In this document: piece after piece, positions 6,367 to 10,475 of the stretch | Position numbering within the stretch: the first letter of the stretch is position 1 | Layout of the letters: each line of letters begins with the position of its first letter | Assembly: GCA_017848075.1 (NCBI GenBank) | Contig: JAGALG010000143.1 | Coordinates: 1-10,475 of the forward strand | Length of the DNA stretch: 10,475 nucleotides | Reading direction: 5' to 3' | Source of the DNA: Oscillospiraceae bacterium | Lineage (GTDB): Bacteria; Bacillota; Clostridia; Oscillospirales; Ruminococcaceae | The notes under the pieces: generated by a model | The model's input: only the letters and a program-made list of their open reading frames with translations | Databases searched by the model: none | Told to the model about the DNA's origin: nothing | Position numbers and translations under genes: made by a program

Positions 6367-7437
6367 ATGAAAGCGGTGAGCAAATACTTACTTGTGTTGA
6401 GCCTTTTATTGATCTTGTCCGCTTGTGCGCCAAAACCGGAAACAGAGGTTGTGCTGGAGCAGGAAGAGATTCCACACACGGAGGAGGGTAAAGTGGAAAA
6501 TCTCCCCGAACAAAATGAAAGCACTATACCGTCGGTGACCCAGGAAGAAGAAAAGGAAGAACCTGCCGTGTCACAGAAAGAAGAAGCAGAACCGGAGCTT
6601 GAGGTAGAGGAAATTCCGCGGGACCCTTTTGTTTCGATTACAGAGGAGGAGCCTGTGATTGAGGAAGAGTCTTCCCAAACCCAGCCGCCTGTACAAGAAA
6701 TTTTAACTTCCAAAACAGAGGAGCGAGACTTTTGGACCATACGGGAGGAAATGGTGGAGAATGCAGCAGCCTTCCAACAGGAAAATCCCGATACGGTTGG
6801 CTGGCTGTATCTCTATGAAACGACCATCGACAGCCCGATCCTGCAGCGGGAAGGGGATAATGACTACTATCTGACCCACAATGATTATCAGCAGGAGGAT
6901 CGAAATGGAGCTCTTTTTGCCGACTATCAGGATCAATTTACCGGGAGGGACAGCCAGTCCTGGAATCTGGTTCTTTATGGACACAGCAAGGACGAGAACC
7001 CGGACGGCGGCGTAGAAAGCAGCCGGGAATACGAGCATTTTACGGAGATCAAGCGCTACCAGGACAAGGCATACTGCGAGCGAAATCCGTATTTCCTCTT
7101 TGCGACAACAGACGAAAGCATGGTCTTTGAGGTCTTTGCTGCTTTCCATACTAAAACGGACTTCATTTATAATCTGCCCAATGCGTCCAAAGCCAAGCGT
7201 GAGGCGATTTTAGACGAAGCGTTAACAAAAAGTCTCTTTGATTTTGGCGTGGATATTGCCCCGGAGGATCAAATCATGACCCTGTCCACCTGCTGCCGCC
7301 GCATTGTACCGACCTATCCCAACGGTTACCGTTTTGTTGTTATGGGTCGTCTGGTGGAGAAAGGGAAGCTGTTGACCTATGAGCGCAGCATCTGTGAAAA
7401 TCCAACGGCTCTGACAGTGAATAATATTTATGAATAA
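6367..7437 (+). CDS. Lipoprotein with C-terminal class B sortase domain
   Basis: 356 residues from ATG 6367; AGGGAGGG (6353-6360) lies 6 nt before it, while the in-frame TTG at 6361 directly abuts that site and cannot be used. Residues 1-19 are a lipoprotein signal peptide with lipobox LSAC, so C20 would be lipidated and the protein held outside the membrane. Residues 21-118 are a low-complexity linker very rich in Glu with some Pro. The sortase domain spans about 120-345. It has WLYLYETTIDSPILQ, DYYLTHND, catalytic His in LYGH (H206), catalytic Cys in TLSTCC (C309, followed by C310) and the active-site Arg in NGYRFVV (R322). Sortases cleave a C-terminal sorting motif and join proteins to cell wall or pili; class B enzymes often serve a few dedicated substrates. 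No substrate with a sorting signal is encoded in the window. Most sortase B proteins have an N-terminal helix anchor, so the lipobox is notable. Confidence 0.9.
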   Translation: MKAVSKYLLVLSLLLILSACAPKPETEVVLEQEEIPHTEEGKVENLPEQNESTIPSVTQEEEKEEPAVSQKEEAEPELEVEEIPRDPFVSITEEEPVIEEESSQTQPPVQEILTSKTEERDFWTIREEMVENAAAFQQENPDTVGWLYLYETTIDSPILQREGDNDYYLTHNDYQQEDRNGALFADYQDQFTGRDSQSWNLVLYGHSKDENPDGGVESSREYEHFTEIKRYQDKAYCERNPYFLFATTDESMVFEVFAAFHTKTDFIYNLPNASKAKREAILDEALTKSLFDFGVDIAPEDQIMTLSTCCRRIVPTYPNGYRFVVMGRLVEKGKLLTYERSICENPTALTVNNIYE

Positions 7438-7439
7438 GC

Positions 7440-7480
7440 GAACGACCCGCCTCCTGAGAGACGGGTCGTTCTTTGTTTCT
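7440..7480 (+). terminator. Terminator between convergent genes
   Basis: A perfect 10-bp stem GAACGACCCG/CGGGTCGTTC (7440-7449 with 7462-7471), with a further 3-bp inner stem, then the T-rich CTTTGTTTCTT. It starts right after the sortase stop (7437). On the minus strand the exit sequence is less T-rich, so it may serve the sigma factor operon only weakly. Confidence 0.85.
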
Positions 7481-7484
7481 TGCA

Positions 7485-7997
7485 TCAAAAGGGAAGGGAT
7501 ACTCTTCTTAACTCTTTCGCAAAGCGATCTTTGGCAGTGACACTGCGGGAGCGTACAGCAGAGGCGGACAAATCCAGCATTTTTCCAATCTCAGCACTGG
7601 AAAAGCCCATATATTTCAGTAAAATCAGGTCACGATCCCGCTCTTTGAGGGCATAAAGCGCCTGTCGTACCGACATCTGATCGATCTGCTGATTGCTGCC
7701 ATCAGGAAGCAAATACGGATCGGCAGGGGAATCTTCATTTTCCATCAGCTCAAAGGTTTGAGGCAGAGCTTTTCGGAAACGGATATGGTCATTCTTCAGA
7801 TTGACCGCAGCTCGGAATAGCCATGCCTGCCAGTTGTTGGGGGTAAAGTCCGGATGCTGAATTTGGTAAAGCCATAGCTTGAGAAACAACTGTTGGCACA
7901 GATCTTCGGCGGTATCCGGATCGAAGCAGGTGCGGAAATAGCGGAACAGAGAGGGCTGAAAACTCTGGTAGACCTGTTCAAAAATCAGTTTATTCAT
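7485..7997 (-). CDS. ECF-type RNA polymerase sigma factor (sigma-70 family)
   Basis: 170 residues from ATG 7997. Region 2 lies at about residues 1-76 (FEQVYQSFQPSLFRYFRTCF, then AEDLCQQLFLKLW, then WLFRAAVNLKNDHIRFRK), matching the core-binding and -10-recognition helices. Region 4 lies at about 113-165 (LKERDRDLILLKYMGFSSAEIGKMLDL, with the helix-turn-helix near 132-151) and would read the -35. No region 3 or extra C-terminal domain, the layout of a minimal ECF factor. The start was chosen because the upstream gene's stop overlaps it by 8 nt (ATGAATAA) with GGAAG just before; a longer in-frame start at 8051 would lie deep inside the upstream gene. No membrane anti-sigma gene follows: the next gene is convergent. 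The coupled upstream protein is the only candidate partner in view. Confidence 0.88.
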   Translation of the reverse strand: MNKLIFEQVYQSFQPSLFRYFRTCFDPDTAEDLCQQLFLKLWLYQIQHPDFTPNNWQAWLFRAAVNLKNDHIRFRKALPQTFELMENEDSPADPYLLPDGSNQQIDQMSVRQALYALKERDRDLILLKYMGFSSAEIGKMLDLSASAVRSRSVTAKDRFAKELRRVSLPF

Positions 7998-8658
7998 CGT
8001 CTTCCAGGAAGTGAGGTACTTTAATACGCAGTCTGCCATCGATCTCAGCACGAAGCTTCATATACGCAGCCAGTTCCTGTGTGCAGCGCACATCACCATC
8101 AACGATGAAGTAAGGCATCTTCTCTTTTAACTGCTCCAGACTGACATTTTTGGATACATACAGGTCGCCGTCGATGTCCAGCAGGGTTTTATAATCCAGC
8201 AAATCCAGTGTTGCAGCATCCAGCTCAAAATCATCATCGAAGGAAATATAATGCTCATAGTCCAGCGCTTTGCAGCTGCCGGCAACATTGACATTTTTTA
8301 CAGCGCAGCTTTTTGGATGTTTCAAGCTGCCGGCAATAGACAGGATAGCCTTGCAGTCGTTGCAAACTTCTGTTACCACACAGCTGCCGGAGATGACCAG
8401 AAGACCTTCCTGCTGCAGCATGGGGGCACTCAGTCGAGCGCTGCCGTTAATGCTGCGGGTTGGAGCACCAATAGGAAGATAAATTGTATTGGCAATATTG
8501 ATTTTGGGGATCGCAGCAATGGCGTCCAGAACCTCTGGATCGCCGTTTTCCGGCAGGATCAGGGTAACAACATTCTTTACCTCTTCGATGTTTCTGGCAG
8601 CTTCTACGCTGTTGACGTTGCGCAGGTCGGCGATTAACATATTTTTCATAACACTCAT
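7990..8658 (-). CDS. Uncharacterised beta-repeat protein coupled to the ECF sigma factor
   Basis: 222 residues; I do not recognise a named family. AAAGGAGA (plus-strand 8667-8674) lies 8 nt before ATG 8658. Residues 1-60 form a mixed alpha/beta head (IADLRNVNSVEAARNIEEVKN, then VVTLILPE). From about residue 65 onward a hydrophobic-x-hydrophobic-x-Gly-x pattern recurs: SINGSARL, VISGSCVV, SIAGSLKH, NVAGSCKA, DIDGDLYV, IVDGDVRC, EIDGRLRI, with the Gly at 72, 91, 110, 127, 164, 188 and 208. The spacing is about 17-24 residues (37 once, near two units), as expected of stacked strands in a beta-solenoid, somewhat like bactofilins. Six cysteines; no signal peptide or membrane helix. The tail is acidic (FLEDDE). 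A role as partner or regulator of the sigma factor is suggested only by the 8-nt overlap. Confidence 0.75.
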   Translation of the reverse strand: MSVMKNMLIADLRNVNSVEAARNIEEVKNVVTLILPENGDPEVLDAIAAIPKINIANTIYLPIGAPTRSINGSARLSAPMLQQEGLLVISGSCVVTEVCNDCKAILSIAGSLKHPKSCAVKNVNVAGSCKALDYEHYISFDDDFELDAATLDLLDYKTLLDIDGDLYVSKNVSLEQLKEKMPYFIVDGDVRCTQELAAYMKLRAEIDGRLRIKVPHFLEDDE

Positions 8659-8681
8659 AATGACACTCTCCTTTGGAATGG

Positions 8682-8713
8682 GTGGCTTACATAAGGAAAG
8701 ACGCCAAAGCCAC
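8682..8713 (-). promoter_or_regulatory. Hairpin in the 5' UTR of the beta-repeat/sigma operon
   Basis: Perfect 7-bp arms GTGGCTT (8682-8688) and AAGCCAC (8707-8713) separated by 18 nt, lying between the predicted transcription start near 8724 and the ribosome site at 8667-8674. It could affect translation or be a binding dyad. Chance cannot be excluded at this length. Confidence 0.4.
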
Positions 8714-8730
8714 GCCGATTGTCCATCTTT

Positions 8731-8759
8731 ATTTTATCGTATTTCAGAAAAATTTGCAA
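8731..8759 (-). promoter_or_regulatory. Promoter of the beta-repeat/sigma factor operon
   Basis: Reading the minus strand: TTGCAA (plus 8754-8759), exactly 17 bp, then TAAAAT (plus 8731-8736). This is a good housekeeping sigma-type match and does not look like an ECF-type promoter, so autoregulation by the encoded sigma factor is not evident. The predicted 5' UTR is about 65 nt. Confidence 0.75.
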
Positions 8760-8789
8760 AAAAAAGAGGTTCCCAAACGGGAACCTCTT
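8758..8789 (-). terminator. Rho-independent terminator of the peptide transporter operon
   Basis: Reading the minus strand, an 11-bp perfect stem AAGAGGTTCCC/GGGAACCTCTT (8764-8774 with 8779-8789, 4-nt loop) is followed by eight T (plus-strand A 8758-8765, overlapping the stem end). It lies 16 nt past the DppF-type stop. Its T-run leads directly into the -35 box of the next operon. Confidence 0.95.
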
Positions 8790-8805
8790 AACAGCATAGG
8801 CTGAT

Positions 8806-9774
8806 TTATTTGTTGTACAGATGGCAAGCTACAAAATGACCAGGCTCCACTTCGCGGAGTTCTGGTTTTTCTTTGGAGCAGATATCCATGCACTTATTGC
8901 AGCGACCGCTAAAACGGCAACCAGCCGGTGGATTTACCGGGCTTGGAACATCGCCGCTGAGCATAATTTTCTTGCGTTCACGAGAAGTTTTTGGGTCAGC
9001 GATCGGAACAGCAGACAGCAAAGCCTGAGTGTATGGGTGCAGTGGTTTTTTGTACAGCTCAGAAGATGGAGACAGCTCAACCATGTTGCCCAGGTACATA
9101 ACACCGATGCGGTCAGAGATATGTTTTACCATGGACAGGTCATGGGCAATAAAGAGCATGGTCAAATCACGCTCTTTCTGCAGTTTGATCAGCAGGTTGA
9201 TGATCTGTGCCTGAATGGATACATCCAGTGCGGAGATCGGCTCATCGCAGAAGAGGAATTCCGGGTTTACGGACAGAGCTCTTGCGATACCGATACGCTG
9301 ACGCTGACCGCCGGAGAACTCATGGACATTTCGCATTGCATGCTCAGCGTTCAGGCCAACCATGTCCAGCAGCTCCAGTACCATGCGCTCTTCTTCTGCC
9401 TTATCTTTAGCCAGATGGTGGATGCGGATACCTTCAGCAACAATGTCGTATACTTTCTGATGAGGGTCCAGAGATGCATATGGGTCCTGGAAGATCATCT
9501 GTACTTTACCGGAGAAGTCAAAGCGTTCTTTCTTGCTCATTGTATGAACATCTTTGCCCTGATATTTTACTTCGCCGGATGTGCGAGGGATCATACCGAT
9601 ACAGGTTTTACCGCAGGTAGTTTTACCACAGCCGGACTCACCAACGATACCCATAGTTTCTCCTTTATGGATCACAAAGGAGACATCGTCAACTGCTTTC
9701 AGTTTGCGTTTTTTACCGGCGTCATAGTATTTACAGAGGTTGGTTACTTCAAGTTCCACTGGTCTGTTATTCAT
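8806..9774 (-). CDS. dppF: Dipeptide/oligopeptide ABC transporter ATP-binding protein, DppF/OppF type
   Basis: 322 residues, normal length. One of two cytoplasmic ATPases that power peptide uptake through a DppBC/OppBC-type channel. Walker A GESGCGKTT at 45-53, Q-loop Q96 in MIFQDPYASLDP, ABC signature FSGGQ at 153-157, Walker B FLFCDEP with D177/E178, D-loop SALD at 181-184, H-loop H211. The C-terminal oligopeptide-transporter extension (HPYTQALLSAVP onward) carries C286, C292, C295 and C299. In mycobacterial OppD such a Cys set has been reported to hold a [4Fe-4S] cluster. The start is ATG 9774 with GGAGG 8 nt before it; the in-frame GTG at 9783 overlaps that ribosome site. Its start overlaps the DppD-type stop by 8 nt (ATGAATAA). 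Dpp versus Opp specificity cannot be told without the binding protein. Confidence 0.93.
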   Translation of the reverse strand: MNNRPVELEVTNLCKYYDAGKKRKLKAVDDVSFVIHKGETMGIVGESGCGKTTCGKTCIGMIPRTSGEVKYQGKDVHTMSKKERFDFSGKVQMIFQDPYASLDPHQKVYDIVAEGIRIHHLAKDKAEEERMVLELLDMVGLNAEHAMRNVHEFSGGQRQRIGIARALSVNPEFLFCDEPISALDVSIQAQIINLLIKLQKERDLTMLFIAHDLSMVKHISDRIGVMYLGNMVELSPSSELYKKPLHPYTQALLSAVPIADPKTSRERKKIMLSGDVPSPVNPPAGCRFSGRCNKCMDICSKEKPELREVEPGHFVACHLYNK

Positions 9775-10475
9775 TGTCAGCACCTCCGGTTCGGAATGGG
9801 ATGCCGCTTACATCGGCGCGAGGATCGTTCAGCCAGCAGGCAACCTCGTGGCCATTGCCCAACTCGGTTACTTCCGGTGCATACTCAGCACAGATATTCA
9901 TTGCGTAAGGGCAGCGGCTGCAGAATGCACAGCCTTTTGGTGGGTGGATCATGTCAGGGATGGTACCTTCAATGGTAACCAGTTCTTCCTTGTTATCCAG
10001 GTCCAGACGAGGAACAGAGTTCATCAGAGCCCAGGTGTATGGATGGCGAGGATCATAGAAGATGTCATCATTGCTGCCTTTTTCCACGATTTTACCGGCA
10101 TACATAACCACGATGTTATCTGCCATATCAGCAACAACACCCAGGTCGTGGGTGATCATAATGATAGCCATACCCAGTTTTTTCTGCAGCTCTTTCATCA
10201 GCTCCAGAATCTGTGCCTGAATGGTTACATCCAATGCGGTGGTTGGCTCGTCAGCGATCAGCAGGCTTGGATTGGTGATCATAGCGGTAGCGATCATAAC
10301 ACGCTGACGCATACCACCGGACAGCTCGTGAGGATATTTCTCCAGACAAGCCTCTGCGTCCGGAATACCAACCAGATCCAGCATGTCTTTTGCTTTTTTG
10401 CGGGCTTCGCCGCTTGGCATTTTTGGATTGTGGTTCAGCAGATTTTCCATGATCTGCTTGCCGACTTTCATGGTA
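9767..10475 (-). CDS. dppD: Dipeptide/oligopeptide ABC transporter ATP-binding protein, DppD/OppD type (5' end outside window)
   Basis: The partner ATPase of the next gene, cut by the right edge of the window: the frame is open to 10474, and its ATG at 10471 is internal (preceded by a Thr codon, fitting the family's ...SLNPTMKVG... segment). Walker A and the Q-loop lie outside. Visible in order: the helical domain (KKAKDMLDLVGIPDAEACLEKYP), signature LSGGM, Walker B LLIADEP, D-loop TALD, H-loop ITHD, and the oligopeptide-type C-terminal extension with a Cys cluster spaced C-x2-C-x2-C-x6-C. About 235 residues are present out of a usual 320-340. Family order predicts the permease and binding-protein genes further upstream. 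The 8-nt overlap with the DppF-type gene points to balanced, coupled synthesis of the two ATPases. Confidence 0.93.
   Translation of the reverse strand, partial: TMKVGKQIMENLLNHNPKMPSGEARKKAKDMLDLVGIPDAEACLEKYPHELSGGMRQRVMIATAMITNPSLLIADEPTTALDVTIQAQILELMKELQKKLGMAIIMITHDLGVVADMADNIVVMYAGKIVEKGSNDDIFYDPRHPYTWALMNSVPRLDLDNKEELVTIEGTIPDMIHPPKGCAFCSRCPYAMNICAEYAPEVTELGNGHEVACWLNDPRADVSGIPFRTGGADNE

Noticed and set aside
7998..8051. An 18-residue N-terminal extension of the sigma factor
   Set aside because: It would lie inside the upstream gene and precede region 2 with unrelated residues; ATG 7997 fits the family.
9775..9783. GTG start for the DppF-type ATPase
   Set aside because: The GTG is part of the GGAGGTG ribosome site that serves ATG 9774.
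8821..9978. A 385-codon plus-strand frame opposite the transporter ATPases
   Set aside because: It is an antisense shadow of dppF and dppD, with no ribosome site or recognisable motifs.

Overview
The window looks like chromosomal DNA from a Gram-positive anaerobe of the Bacillota, most likely class Clostridia (an Oscillospirales-like gut lineage is my guess). Reasons: strong Shine-Dalgarno sequences, many of the AAGAAAGGA type; simple stem plus U-run terminators; a class B sortase; the clostridial form of GluRS beside a GlnRS; and roughly balanced base composition. The taxonomic call is inference from gene content, not from a marker gene.

Positions 1-1500 (+ strand). The window opens in the tail of an unrecognised gene that ends at a strong terminator. 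A 156-nt spacer then carries two diverged copies of a roughly 55-bp direct repeat, with a 10-bp inverted repeat between them. The second copy supplies an extended -10 promoter for a cysteine-rich pentapeptide-repeat protein. That gene overlaps (ATGA) a DUF188/UPF0178 (YaiI/YqxD-type) protein.

Positions 1500-6320 (+ strand). A housekeeping block contains glutamyl-tRNA synthetase (gltX), glutaminyl-tRNA synthetase (glnS) and an M20D metallo-amidohydrolase. A promoter region lies before gltX and a strong terminator follows the amidohydrolase. Together these genes charge tRNA with Glu and Gln and release amino acids from N-acyl or peptide-like substrates. All three have strongly biased codon use.

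Positions 6320-7480 (+ strand). A single gene encodes a lipoprotein with a long Glu-rich linker and a C-terminal class B sortase domain. It ends at a hairpin in the narrow gap between convergent genes.

Positions 7485-8760 (- strand). A two-gene operon encodes an unrecognised protein with a regular Gly-turn beta-repeat pattern, then a small ECF-type sigma factor whose start overlaps its neighbour's stop. A good promoter (TTGCAA-N17-TAAAAT) and a hairpin-bearing 5' UTR precede it. The -35 box is embedded in the U-run of the preceding operon's terminator.

Positions 8758-10475 (- strand). This is the 3' end of a dipeptide/oligopeptide ABC transporter operon: a DppD-type ATPase cut by the window edge and a complete DppF-type ATPase, joined by an 8-nt overlap and closed by a strong terminator. 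Peptide import here and the nearby M20D hydrolase would fit a peptide-using lifestyle.

Most of the window is ordinary core genome. I do not see an obvious new defence or mobile system. The parts most worth a second look are the beta-repeat/ECF sigma pair, the lipid-anchored sortase, and the repeat that carries a promoter.
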